A stretch of 64,000 bases of DNA, from positions 1,736,001-1,800,000 of the forward strand of contig NC_063016.1 in assembly GCF_020509005.1 (NCBI RefSeq), written 5' to 3'. This document shows, one piece after another, positions 21,552 to 31,816 of this stretch (position 1 is the stretch's first letter; the number at the start of each line of letters is the position of its first letter). The notes beneath the pieces are model-generated. The model saw only the letters and a program-made list of their open reading frames with translations, did no database searches and was not told the origin of the DNA. The position numbers and the translations under genes are program-made. Origin of the DNA: Fulvia fulva (lineage: Eukaryota; Ascomycota; Dothideomycetes; Mycosphaerellales; Mycosphaerellaceae).

Positions 21552-22172
21552 GGTGATGGATGTTGATGTCTCGGTTGATGGGTCGGATGATGTCGTCGAG
21601 ATGGCGGAGTACTACATGTATGTACATGTACGCCACCACGGAGGCTCTCGGCAAGGAAGCTCAACCAAAGCGGCGGGAGGCAACGTCACTCCTGCACTTT
21701 GTAAAGCACATGCATTTTGTCACTGTGGCATTCAGCGTAAGTGAGGTTCTCATTAAGCGTAGCGACCGAGCGCTAGCCACACCGGAGTACGAGCTTGCGA
21801 GTACGTAGGTGAGGCGTCAGCGAGGGAGTGAAGCTCTATACCAGCCCTCGACTAGCCTTGGCGCCCGCTCTGATTGGTCAACTTTCAAGTTTGGGGTCAC
21901 GTGATCCACCGCACTGTGCCTGTTGGCGAACTCGCAAACATATACTCGTCGCTAACGCCTATGTCGTCGTATAATAAGCACTGTACGTCGGGTAGCGGTA
22001 GCGTGGATCGCACGCTACTTTGCAGTCTAGAAGGGTTGGTAGAGAGCTCCACTCCGCTACGCTTACCTTTGGAGGTTCACAACCGCCAACAGCACATTTT
22101 AATCATCTCCTTCATCAACTTTTCGGTCTCTTCACAGCAGACGACGCGCTTCGCACGCCACCCACCAAAAAT
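21552..22172. other. divergent promoter region before acetate kinase
   Basis: Between the minus-strand 2EXR gene and the plus-strand acetate kinase. Short frames only. It contains one palindromic CACGTG element, listed separately. Confidence 0.4.
21898..21903. promoter_or_regulatory. CACGTG E-box in acetate kinase promoter
   Basis: The site reads GGTCACGTGATC, the classic bHLH (Cbf1/Pho4/SREBP-type) palindrome with an RTCACRTG flank. It lies about 270 bp upstream of the acetate kinase ATG. A single match could be chance. Confidence 0.3.
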
Positions 22173-23450
22173 ATGCCTAACAAGATCATACTCGCCATCA
22201 ATGCCGGCTCTTCCTCCGTCAAAGTCTCGGTCTACTCCTACGAAGCCGGCCAAACATCAGATCCCAAAGAGCTCGCAGCAATCCAAGTCTCGGGCCTCAC
22301 AGCGCCTCTCGCCACCCTCAAATATGACCGCGGCGACGAACACATCAAAGGCCAAGAGCTTTCCGATGTGAAAGGCCAAGAAGGCGCCTTCGACTACATA
22401 ATCAGGCGCCTCACCTCCGACCCTGGCCTGGACGTCCTAAACCACCCCGATGACATCGAGTTCGCCTGCCACCGCGTAGTTCACGGCGGCGACTACGACC
22501 GTCCCACCCGCATAGACCGGGATACATACCACCACCTCGAGAAACTCTCTGACCTGGCACCACTCCACAATGCAGGAGCCCTGACAATCGTTCGAGCTGT
22601 ACACAAAAAGTGTCCCAAAGCCTCAAACGTCGCATTCTTCGACTCCGCTTTCCACGCCACGATCCCGAAAGCTGCCAGAACCTACGCCATCAACCAAGAC
22701 ATCGCCGAGCGTAACAAGCTCCGCAAATATGGGTTCCACGGTCTCTCCTATGCTTTCATCACGCGAAGCGTAGCATCTCACTTGAACAAAGCCCCCGAAC
22801 AAACCAACATCATCGCTCTACACCTTGGCTCCGGCGCATCAGCCTGTGTCATCAAAAATGGCAAATCAATGGACAACTCCATGGGTCTCACACCCCTAGC
22901 TGGCCTCCCCGGAGCAACGCGATCCGGAGACGTAGACCCCTCTCTAATCTTCCACTTCACACACGATGCCGGCAAACTCAGTCCCAGCAGCACAAAGGAC
23001 ATGAACATCACCCAAGCGGAAGAAATCCTCAACAAAAAGTCCGGCTGGCAAGCCATCACCGGCACCACAGACTTCGGCACAATCCTCAAGAAAGCCGCCG
23101 AAGGCGATGAGAAATGCCAGCTCGCCTTTGACATCCTTGTCGATCGCTTGTGCGGATACGTCGGGAGCTACTACGTCAAGCTGGAGGGGAAAGTCGATGC
23201 CGTGGTGTTTGCGGGTGGGATTGGGGAGAAAGGGGCGCAGTTGAGGAAGGCTGTGATGGAGAAGGCGAGGTGCTTGGGGTTTGAGCTTGATGAGGGGAGG
23301 AATGAGAAGCCGGGCGATGGGGTTGTGGTTGATGTTGGGAGTAAGGGGAGTAGGCAGAGGGTGTTGGTGTGTCAGACGGATGAGCAGGTCGAGATGGCGA
23401 CGCAGTGTGCAAAGGGGGCGGATGAGTTGAGGAGGCCGTCGTCGTCGTGA
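22173..23450 (+). CDS. acetate kinase
   Basis: Acetate kinase interconverts acetyl phosphate plus ADP and acetate plus ATP. In fungi it works with phosphoketolase (Xfp) in an acetate-forming shunt. The ATG at 22173 opens MPNKIILAINAGSSSVKVSV, the N-terminal ASKHA-fold signature. The frame is open upstream, but that part looks like leader. The 425-residue product shows HRVVHGGDY, FFDSAFHATIP, YGFHGLSY, IIALHLGSGASA, the second signature GLTPLAGLPGATRSGDVDPS, and FAGGIGEKG near residue 350. All expected catalytic elements (Asn near the start, the R in HRVVHGG, D in FDSAFH, the GATRSGDVDP loop) appear present. It is intronless and uninterrupted. Fungal ackA genes are found in a minority of lineages. 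Confidence 0.95.
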   Translation: MPNKIILAINAGSSSVKVSVYSYEAGQTSDPKELAAIQVSGLTAPLATLKYDRGDEHIKGQELSDVKGQEGAFDYIIRRLTSDPGLDVLNHPDDIEFACHRVVHGGDYDRPTRIDRDTYHHLEKLSDLAPLHNAGALTIVRAVHKKCPKASNVAFFDSAFHATIPKAARTYAINQDIAERNKLRKYGFHGLSYAFITRSVASHLNKAPEQTNIIALHLGSGASACVIKNGKSMDNSMGLTPLAGLPGATRSGDVDPSLIFHFTHDAGKLSPSSTKDMNITQAEEILNKKSGWQAITGTTDFGTILKKAAEGDEKCQLAFDILVDRLCGYVGSYYVKLEGKVDAVVFAGGIGEKGAQLRKAVMEKARCLGFELDEGRNEKPGDGVVVDVGSKGSRQRVLVCQTDEQVEMATQCAKGADELRRPSSS

Positions 23451-24279
23451 TTTCGCATGCGTAGCGTGTGAAATAAAAGTACCATGGGGTTTCAGGACAA
23501 AACATGAAGGATATACGATAGGGCTCATGATGTCACAGGAGAAAGGCTTTGAAATCGAGACAAATAGCAAAAAAGAATCCGCATTGGCCCAGAGACGCTG
23601 TGGACCATCTTCGGAAAGTACTACACGAATCCCGTAATCGTACCAAGCTTTACGTCTAACATGGCCTGACCACTGTAAAGCAAACAGCCACAGCTAGGTA
23701 TACCACTAAGCCAATGAGGACTCTCGGAGGCACATCTTCCTAACCAATATAACACGGCTCACTGATCCCACAATCCTTGTCACCCGCCTTGGTAAAGTCG
23801 GACCATAGGACATGTGACTGCTTGCACTGAAGATATATATTTACACCAAAAAGTCCCTTTTCCAGCGATCACTCCTGGCCCAAGGGTCAAGGCAATGCTA
23901 CCTTACTTTCGAAAGCATTCGCCGGAAGCAAGAACAAACTATTGGTCTGCTGCTACGAACAGTCCTGTTCCAGGCTCGAGGCTATCGTGTCTGGTAACCG
24001 TTGGGCCAAGGGTGATTGTCTGTTTTTGCTTCAAGTTCAACGACGAATACCTGATATGTGAGTAGACTGGATCCGAAGTGCATTATCAAAAATCGCATTA
24101 CCACAGGTCTATATACAACTGCAACGCCGTTCCTCATCTTCCAATCGCTAAGAACGCTAGGGATGTATATTCTGTCTGTCTGTCCATCTTTTCTTTCCGA
24201 CCTCTCAGGTGTCTCTCTCCTTCCCTTTCTAATGCCGTGCTGTCTAGGTCCAACTGCTGTCGATATCTCTTCCCTTCGC
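23451..24279. other. convergent intergenic region
   Basis: Between the 3' ends of acetate kinase and the aspartic protease. No gene, RNA gene or repeat seen. Confidence 0.4.
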
Positions 24280-26048
24280 TTACACCATAACCCCGACCCC
24301 CGTCATCACACACATCATCCAAATCCCCACAACATACACCCCACTCCACTCCATCTTCGGCACCATCAGCCCGGCAGCCGCATTCTTCGAATGCTTCCCA
24401 CCATTGCCACCACCACCACCATTACCCGTGTCTTCCCCGTCTACCTGCGCCCCCGCTGGAATCGCGCCTTCGCCCGTTTCCTGCCCAACCGCCGGTGAGA
24501 CTGTACTCGCCGCGTACGACTGCGTCGCCGTGGTGATCCCCTGTGCAATGGAGAAGGAATTCGGCGCCGGGGTACTGACGCCCGAGACGGCGGCGGCCAC
24601 ACCAGTAGGTCCAGCTGCCACGGTGACGATGTCTGGGTCTGCGGTGCTGTTCACGGCGGCTTGTGCGATCGAAGCCTGTCCGTTGTCGAGATCGAAGACA
24701 ACGTACATAGATCTCAAGACCGCGTCACCGGCGATTCCGAAGCCGATACCGTCGATTTGTGAGGGCTGGATCAGGAAAAGACATGCATCTTCATCGTTAT
24801 TGTAAGGTTCCGGCTCGCGGGTGGTGCTGTTGATGAGCGGGACGATGAAATCGCTGGCATCGACTTTGATCGTGATTTTGCCGTCGAACTCGAGGGAAAT
24901 GGAATCGCCGGAGTTGGCGTAGGAGCAGGGAACGTAACCGTTGCGGTCGACGTGACTGAACTGGCGGACGATGGCACGGTATATTCCTGTGGATACGGAG
25001 AAGGCGGTACTACCGGTGTCGAGCAGAACGGGGAGGGAGCCGCTGTTGCGGGAGTAGGTTTCGACTCCTGGGGCTCCGCCGGAGAAGATGTCGCTGTTGC
25101 TGCCGCTGACGGAGGTGCTGAGGCCCGTGATTGTTGTGATGAATTGGTTGACTGTGTTGAGGACTTGGTTGCCGTAGGTTGCTGGGATGAGGTCGACTGT
25201 GGCGAGGGGCCCAGTGTATTTGGAACGGTCGATTCCACCGAAGAGGACAGTGCCGGTGTACGCGCCTGAGTGGGTTAGATGTTGTTGTATACCGTGCCAT
25301 GTACTCTTCACTTACGAGCATCGTTCAGGTACACAGAGTATAGTCTGCTGTTGATGACACCTGCCTCCTTGAGAACTTCGGGGAGGTTCTGGTAAAAGTT
25401 TCGTGGGTCCGTGACAGCCTCATTCGTGGTGTATCCCAAGCCTAGCAAGCCGATAGCATAGCCGGTTGTGCTGTCCACCGTCTCCGCGACGCCAAATTGG
25501 GCAGGAGAGAGCTGAATGTCGCCAATGCCAACTACATCAGAGCCATAGGGGCCTGTTGCAGATGATCCATCGCCAAAGCTTGTGTTGAAAGCGGGAGAAG
25601 CTTCGACTTCCTTGTAGGAGCTCGATTTCGTTTGGTCGTAGGTGCCGCCTTGACACGAGTTCGCGTTAGTGCTCGGTAGGTTGCAAGTGGCGGCGCTGGT
25701 CGCGTCGAAGTAGAGATCGGAGGAGCCGGTGTCGATGATGACGGTCTGTTCTTGCGGTGGTGTACCGACCGTGACTGGAATGCGGGAGTTAGTATGGAGA
25801 CACTGCAAGCTCCAGCTCGCATCTCACGTACTGTTTGTGTAGTATGCGCCTCCAGCACTCCAGCTCAGGACGTTGAAAACATTCGTCGAGACCGTGCCGT
25901 CCTGTCGCTTCTCGAAGGTGAGTGCCTCCACGGCGCGTGCAAAGACATTGGTCCGGCCATTGTTGTGCTTGTCGCGCTTGGAGATGGACAGTTCGGGGAG
26001 AGCAGAGGCCGATGCAAGAAGCAAAGGCGTGAGTGTCGTGGACCTCAT
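24280..26048 (-). CDS. secreted, GPI-type aspartic protease
   Basis: A pepsin-family (A1) protease of the yapsin/candidapepsin kind. Exons are 25832-26048, 25316-25774 and 24280-25265; the introns are 57 bp (with ACTAAC) and 50 bp (CTAAC), and frame holds to 553 residues. The N-terminal signal peptide MRSTTLTPLLLASASALP is followed by a propeptide with dibasic SKRDK and EKRQD sites, usual for Kex2-type processing. The first catalytic motif is IIDTGSSDLYF near residue 86 and the second LLDTGSTAFS near residue 308. Between them SFGDGSSATGPYGSD marks the flap. After the catalytic domain (~residue 430) comes a Ser/Thr/Pro/Gly-rich linker and a hydrophobic tail (VYVVGIWMMCVMTGVGVMV) behind small residues (NAAAG), which suggests a GPI anchor at the wall or membrane. 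Its 5' leader or promoter contains a 7-bp tandem repeat. Confidence 0.92.
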
Positions 26049-26104
26049 GCCAGATCGTATCCTTGCACACCAAGGAGATGCTGTGCAGGGGAGGCCTGTT
26101 AGAG

Positions 26105-26146
26105 CTACAGCCTACAGCCTACAGCCTACAGCCTACAGCCTACAGC
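26105..26146. repeat. 7-bp tandem repeat, six copies
   Basis: Six perfect copies of CTACAGC in a row, 57-98 bp upstream of the aspartic protease ATG. Such minisatellites vary in copy number and could affect the leader or promoter. Confidence 0.9.
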
Positions 26147-26994
26147 CAGACAAGGATGCGATGGTGAATGCTGTACGAAACGATGAACTGGCGATGAAGA
26201 CGAATGATTGTGATATGTATACAGACAAACAGCAGGCAAGTAGGAGATGGCTATGTAGACGAGTTGAGGTGCACAGCGAGTGGAAGCTGCGGCAAGAGGC
26301 CGTAACGGCAGTCGTTCATTCTACCAGTGCTACATCGGCAGCGACAAGACAGCAGTAGTTTGTAAAGCTTGGTCGGCAGTCTATTACAACTAGTGCTTGG
26401 ACACGAGATGGTCCAGGCTCCGAGGACTGTTGCTTCGGATTCACAGAGCGACTGGATGTGATCATGTGGAGGAGCAAGCAGGTTTGCTTGCCGGAGGACC
26501 GCGGGAGGCGTAGCAGCACATCACTACCCCCTACAGGCTACGGATAACGCTTGCAAGACGCGCAAGCTTCGTGCTGCAAGGTTTGATAATCGGGAATCAA
26601 GGCAAGAAAGGGAAGGTAGTGCCGGTGCGAGGCATACCCAAGAGCTCTAGATAGAAGATGATGAAGACATGTTGTGAGCTGGAAGATGCAGCCACAAGTC
26701 TTGTCATGTACGGTGTATGCAGTGTTACTGATCTGACAGCTGTAGAAGAGGTGTCGTCATGTAGGCGGCGTAGGCACCATGTTTCTGCTTGGCTTCGTAC
26801 AGCGGCGAACAGGACAGCGCGCTGCGGTCATCGACTCGTCGCGTGAAAGGACATCACCATCACGCACCACACTCTTTATCTGACTACTGCAGCACATCTC
26901 AGCCATCTCACAGCCGCCTGGCGCGCCTTCCGCAGCATTCCTTCGCATACAACACATATGCCGCCGCACACAGCGCCTCCGACAGCGTCCGGAA
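26147..26994. other. divergent promoter region
   Basis: Between the aspartic protease and the SLC35F-like transporter. Only short frames; nothing else recognised apart from the tandem repeat at its left. Confidence 0.4.
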
Positions 26995-28341
26995 ATGTCT
27001 CATTCAGGGGAGGCAGCGACGCGCCAGGCCGATGAAGAGCATGGCGCGTCTAGCATACACACTACGGCCACGACGAATCAGGCCATGAACCTAGGCAAAT
27101 GGCGGCGAGTGGCAGGCTTGGTGTTGCTAGCCATCACCGTCCTGCTCTGGACGGCTACCAATTTCCTGGCTTCGACCATCTTCGCCGACGATACCTACAG
27201 CAAACCCTACTTCGTCACCTACGTCAACACATCCTTCTTCATCCTACCCCTAATCCCGATTCTTATCAACAAGGCATATCGAAACCCGGAGGAACTCAGG
27301 AGATGGAAAGAGGAAGTCAGCACAAGAATTCGCCGACAGTATACGGCCGTGCAGCAAGACGATGCTGAAGCGCCCAGCTATCATGACAGCCCAGTGCTCA
27401 CAACCACGAGGACGAGCTCGAGATCACCCATGCCCGACATCAGGCTAGGCGGAGCAATGGAGAGAAGCTTGGAATTGCCGCCAAAGGATATGCTTGAGGA
27501 TGCACAGCCAGGACCAGCACCGCCTCTGACCCTGGCCGAGACTGGCATGCTCGCCTTGGAGTTCTGCATGCTGTGGTTCCTCGCCAACTACTTTGTTGCC
27601 GCTTGTCTGCAGTATACCACTGTCGCCTCGTCGACGATTCTCACCAGCACCAGCAGTGTCTTCACCCTCGTCTTTGGCGCCATGTTCAAGGTGGAGAAGT
27701 TCACCATCCGCAAACTGCTCGGAGTGACGGCTTCTCTGGCTGGCATCATCCTGATCTCAACCATCGACTTGTCCGGCAGGAACAGCGACGATGAACATCG
27801 CGGAGACTTTCCGGAAAAGAGCACGCGCGAGATGGCTGTGGGAGACTTGCTGGCCTTCTTGTCTGCCATCATGTACGGTCTTTATGCCGTCTTCATGAAG
27901 AAGCGCATCTCAGATGAGACGCGTGTCGACATGCCCGTGTTCTTCGGCCTGGTCGGCATCATCAACGTTCTCATCCTCTGGCCTGGCTTCTTCATCCTGC
28001 ACAAGACTGGCATCGAGACCTTCGAAATGCCTCCTACCGGCTTCGTTACTGTCATCATCCTATGCAATAGCATTGGAAGCTTGGTCAGCGACATGGCATG
28101 GGCGTATGCAGTGTTGCTCACTTCACCCATCGTCGTTACTGTCGGGCTCAGCTTGACGATCCCATGCTCGCTCATCGCACAGATGGTGCTCAACAATCAG
28201 ACGGTTGGACCATGGTATTGGCTTGGAGCGTGCATCGTCGTGCTTAGCTTCCTCTTCGTCAACCATGAAGAGAAGGAGGAGGAAGAAGCGGCACCTGAGG
28301 ATGTTACTGTCACCGAACGATCGCCTACCAATGCCACCTAA
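26995..28341 (+). CDS. DMT/EamA transporter, SLC35F5/Thi74-like
   Basis: A drug/metabolite-transporter superfamily membrane protein of 448 residues, single exon. The arrangement matches fungal homologues of human SLC35F5 and yeast YML018C/THI74: TM1 GLVLLAITVLLWTATNFLAS, then the TM2 motif YSKPYFVTYVNTSFFILPL. A ~110-residue hydrophilic loop with Arg/Ser/Pro comes next, then LWFLANYFVAACLQYTTVASSTILTSTSSVFTLVFG, the family core, followed by GVTASLAGIILIS. About ten membrane helices are visible. The C-terminus is acidic (EEKEEEEA). The yeast relative is vacuolar; substrate is not known and should not be assumed from the Thi74 name. The start has context GGAAATGTC. Confidence 0.88.
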   Translation: MSHSGEAATRQADEEHGASSIHTTATTNQAMNLGKWRRVAGLVLLAITVLLWTATNFLASTIFADDTYSKPYFVTYVNTSFFILPLIPILINKAYRNPEELRRWKEEVSTRIRRQYTAVQQDDAEAPSYHDSPVLTTTRTSSRSPMPDIRLGGAMERSLELPPKDMLEDAQPGPAPPLTLAETGMLALEFCMLWFLANYFVAACLQYTTVASSTILTSTSSVFTLVFGAMFKVEKFTIRKLLGVTASLAGIILISTIDLSGRNSDDEHRGDFPEKSTREMAVGDLLAFLSAIMYGLYAVFMKKRISDETRVDMPVFFGLVGIINVLILWPGFFILHKTGIETFEMPPTGFVTVIILCNSIGSLVSDMAWAYAVLLTSPIVVTVGLSLTIPCSLIAQMVLNNQTVGPWYWLGACIVVLSFLFVNHEEKEEEEAAPEDVTVTERSPTNAT

Positions 28342-28648
28342 GACCATCTGCACTGATTGGCTGTTCTACCTCTTCCCTTCAAATGGCGCTGCACATACTC
28401 ATGGCATGCGTGCTCTACACGCTAGCGAAACCTACAAGACGAGTCGTGTGCCAGCGCATGCAGACCGGTACTTTCACTTCTTAGCCACGTGGGAGGTACC
28501 TGCACCCCTGCATGTTCTTCTACCCCGCCACGTGCTCCTGATCCGGCTATGGCGACGTGCAAGGTGCGTCCAACTTGGGACTACTTCTGACGGATGCTGC
28601 TATCTCTGCCTGTCTCTCGCTTCTCTGCGGTGAATCGGAAATCTGGCC
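28342..28648. other. promoter region of MFS gene
   Basis: A 307-bp tandem gap between two plus-strand genes. No gene or repeat recognised. Confidence 0.4.
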
Positions 28649-30342
28649 ATGGGCAAGTACATACCCAATGCCTTCAACCTCGCGGTTGTGGTCTATGTTG
28701 CCTTGGGATCCACAGCTTGCTCTTACGGTCTCGCCATACTTGGATCTACCATCGGACAGCCTTCGTTCTACAGTAGCCTAGGTCTTGCGGCTCAAGGTGA
28801 GCCCGGATACGACAAGACAGCCAACTGGATAGCTGCTTTCAATGGCGTCTCGAGCGGTGCTGCCTGCATTGGAGCAATTTTTAATTCGTGGTCCGCGAAT
28901 GCGCTTTCAAGAAAGCATACGATACAGATCGGCGCTGTTATACTCAGCATTGGCGCCGCTCTCAATGCCGCTTCTGTCAGCGCGACAATGCTCGTCATTG
29001 GCAGACTTGTTGCGGGCTTTGGCATCGGAGTTCTGGTCACTTGCATCCCCATGTACCAAGCTGAAGTGTCCACACCGGAGACTCGAGGCTTTATGGGATC
29101 GATGCACAGCATAATGTTTGCTATCGGCTATATGCTATCGTCCTGGATCGGCTTCGGGGTGTACTTCATTTCTGCGTCTGGCTCTAGTTCCACTTTCCCA
29201 TGGCGGTTCACTCTCGCTTTTCAGGCGGCTCCTGCACTCTTGCTTCTTGTCGGGTCATACTGGCTACCTTGCAGTCCGCGATGGTTGATGCAGAAGGGAC
29301 GATTCGACGAAGCCGAGCAGGTTCTCAAGAGATTGCACACCCGTAAGGACGATACACATCATGAGCAAGCAGTCAAGGAGTACTACCAAATGAGGCGACA
29401 GCTCGAAGAAGATCGAAAGCTCAAGGACAGTATCAGTCATTTTGAGGTGTTCAAGACTCCTTCCAACAGGGAAAGAGCCGCTATCGCCGCAGCTATGATG
29501 TGGTTCAGCATGTTCACTGGCGTGCTCATCATCGCCAACTATGGTTTGTAGAGTCTTCGAAGAGTGCAGCGCAAAGCTCATATCACCACAGCTACGATCG
29601 TCTTCCAAAACCTCGGCATGACCGGCGCCATGCCCCTACTCCTCCTCGCGCTGTGGGTGACAGCCTCCTTCCCCGGCAACATCTTCACCGCCCTCTACAT
29701 CGACCGCTTCGGCCGTCGAAAATTCATGCTAGTAGGCGCCGTCGGCCTCTCCATCGGTCTCCTATTCGAATACATCCTCCAAGCCCTCTACACCAACACA
29801 ACCAACACCGCCGTCCAAAAGGCGGCCATCTTCTTTATTTTCTTCTTCATCGTGTTCTGGAGCTCTTGCTTCGATGCGACGCAGTACCTCTATATGGGCG
29901 GAGATATTCCCGACGGCGGTGAGAGGGCAGGGGACGGCCGTGGGGATGTTTAATCAGTATGCTGCGCAGGTTGCGATTGTGGTTGCGGGACCTATTGCCT
30001 TGGAGAGGATTGGGTGGAGGGTTTTTTGGTGTTGTTGGTGCCTACTGTGGTGTATATCCCTGTGATTTATTTTTTCTTTCCTGTATGTGCAATGTGACAC
30101 GCGAGAGGAAGCGGTTGTCCTGATATCTATTGCAGGAGACTATGAATAGATCGCTGGAAGATATCAATGCTGAGTTTGGGGATGCAGTGGCTGTGCATTA
30201 CTATGGCGCCACCGAGGCGGATGAGAAGGAGTATGCCCAAGCGCTTGACGCAGGGGAGGCTGACGAGGACCTGCGACGTGCTGCAGATGCCGCGGAAGGC
30301 AAGACTGAGATCGCAACGATCGAACAAGTGTCGAAAGCATAG
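28649..30342 (+). CDS. MFS sugar porter with two frame changes
   Basis: A sugar-porter family (hexose/lactose-permease-like) transporter. Exons are 28649-29543, 29592-30082 and 30136-30342, with 48- and 53-bp introns. Signatures seen are GRLVAGFGIGVLVTCIPMYQAEVSTPETRG (loop 2-3), LPCSPRWLMQKGRFDEA, the central MTGAMPLLLLALWVTASFPGN, DRFGRRKFM, and PETMNRSLEDIN at the end. Twelve helices would be present. Inside exon 2 the reading frame moves by +1 near the GGG at 29896-29898 (before AEIFPTAVRGQG) and moves back near the T run at 30022-30027 (before LVLLVPTVVYIPVIYFFF). Both changes lie in homopolymers, so sequencing errors are as likely as a real double mutation. Uncorrected, the protein would be truncated before its last three helices. 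Confidence 0.8.
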
Positions 30343-30427
30343 ACTTTCGACCTATTACCGAAGCTTACAATACGTAGTCTTAACAACATCTCAAATCTGG
30401 AGACATTCTGTGCATACAAATCGGACA

Positions 30428-31149
30428 TTACAACAACAACCCAGCCCCCACGATCCCGACAGCCCCAGCCGGCATTAACACCTTCACAACCTCAACAACA
30501 GCAGAGCCGAGTGCCATACCAGACGACGTTCCCGAAGCCGTTGCTCCCGTCACGCAAGACGCAGATGGCGCAGGTAGCTTTTCAAGACCACCAGTAACCA
30601 AGACCTGTCCCATCCCCAGTTTTTCAAGGTCCGTAGTCGTCGTGGCATTCGCAGCGTACGACACGGTCGTCACATCCGGGATCCAAGCCGACACCCTGCC
30701 TGTGCACACCTTCGAGGTGATGGTGCTTGGCACTCCATGCAACGAGCACGTACTGCTCCCTGAAATCGTCCAAGTTGCAGTATCGCTGGTGGCGATCAAG
30801 TCGAAGTGGAGGTGGTAGAGGGAGGTGGAGAGCGTTACATGGGCCTGGAGAGCGTTAGGTGGCTGGTTAGGGGGTTGTTTTGTATGAAAAGGGGGATCTA
30901 GTCACTGACGAGACCACTGGGGAAGCGGGTGCCGTTTACGGTTGTGCAGATTTGCACGTCGCAGATGTCGACTGCGAGGGTTGTGGGGCCGCAGATGGGG
31001 GCTGAGACGAGGGAGACGGGGACGCGGGCGGAGAAGCCGGCGGAGATGGAGATGGTACGGGTGGGATTTGAGGTGGCGGTCGTGTTGTTGTTTGTGGCGA
31101 AGGTGCTGAGGATGAAGGTGAAGATGCTAAAGAGGAGGAGGAGTGGCAT
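30428..31149 (-). CDS. small secreted/GPI-type surface protein
   Basis: Two exons, 30910-31149 and 30428-30844, are joined by a 65-bp intron (GTCAGT donor, CTAAC, CCAG), giving 218 residues. The start MPLLLLFSIFTFILSTFA is a signal peptide; N-glycosylation sites follow (NNT, NAT). Cys residues are spaced in SAPICGPTTLAVDICDVQICTT, TWTISGSSTCSL and SKVCTG. The C-terminus is small-residue-rich (TSSGMALGS), then the hydrophobic VVEVVKVLMPAGAVGIVGAGLLL, a likely GPI-anchor signal. I do not recognise a named family; it could be a cell-wall or effector-like protein. A truncated copy lies just upstream on the same strand (31400-31610). Its 3' end converges with the MFS gene, 85 bp away. Confidence 0.7.
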
Positions 31150-31399
31150 GGTGATGGGTTGTCGAAGCAGATGACTGGCTCTGGCTGGTAGTATGGCGCG
31201 ATGGGCTATATGAGCAGTCTCTGTTTTGGTAGCACGACTTATGTTTGCTACGATAGCCTCCGTGCTCCTTGTTGTCGCAAGCAGGCGGCACAAGTGTACC
31301 AGAGTAATGTTTTGGATCTACGGACACTGCATGGTCGTTACCTTGGAGATCGCCCCCAGCGGTAGGCGTGATCATAGCCCGACTTCTTGAGGTGCAGGA

Positions 31400-31610
31400 C
31401 TAGAATGCTAGGACACCGGCAGCCAGGACAGCTCCCACTGGCACCAGGATCTTGTGGACCTCAACGACAGCAATGGCCATGAGATTGGCTGTGTGTTGGG
31501 TTAGAGGTGGTGGTGGTGGTGGTGGTGGAGGAGGAGGTGGAGCTGTTGCTGGAGGCGGTAGCAGCACTGATTGTGAAGATGCTGGAGACAAGAAGGAGAA
31601 GGAGTGGCAT
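31400..31610 (-). pseudogene. truncated copy of the small surface protein
   Basis: Starts MPLLLLLVSSIFTISAAT, like its neighbour, then runs into Ser/Thr-rich sequence encoded partly by a CCA repeat. The frame then changes. The tail AIAVVEVHKILVPVGAVLAAGVLAF matches the neighbour's GPI-like end, preceded by an intron-like CTAAC...ACACAG but with no donor. The cysteine-containing middle is absent. This looks like a tandem duplicate with an internal deletion. Confidence 0.55.
31506..31528. repeat. GGT trinucleotide repeat
   Basis: About eight GGT units (CCA on the minus strand), followed by GGA units. It lies in the truncated surface-protein copy and may mark the site of the internal deletion. 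Confidence 0.8.
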
Positions 31611-31816
31611 GGTGATGCGTGGCTCAGAAGGATGACGGGCATTCACCCGACTTCTGTCAACCTGTTTACGCCCTTCACATAATAGCTGGAAGCCACCGGC
31701 ATTCGGCCAAGGAACTGTGTCAGAGGGCCGTGGTCGGCCAACTCCACATCTACATAAAGAACGACGACCAGACTTCACGATACTGGTTTTCGGATGCTAC
31801 TGACAAGATAGCTATT

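Noticed and set aside
31452..31682. Poly-Gly and poly-Pro frames over the GGT repeat
   Set aside because: They arise from the trinucleotide repeat; only the minus-strand frames with signal-peptide and tail similarity mean anything.
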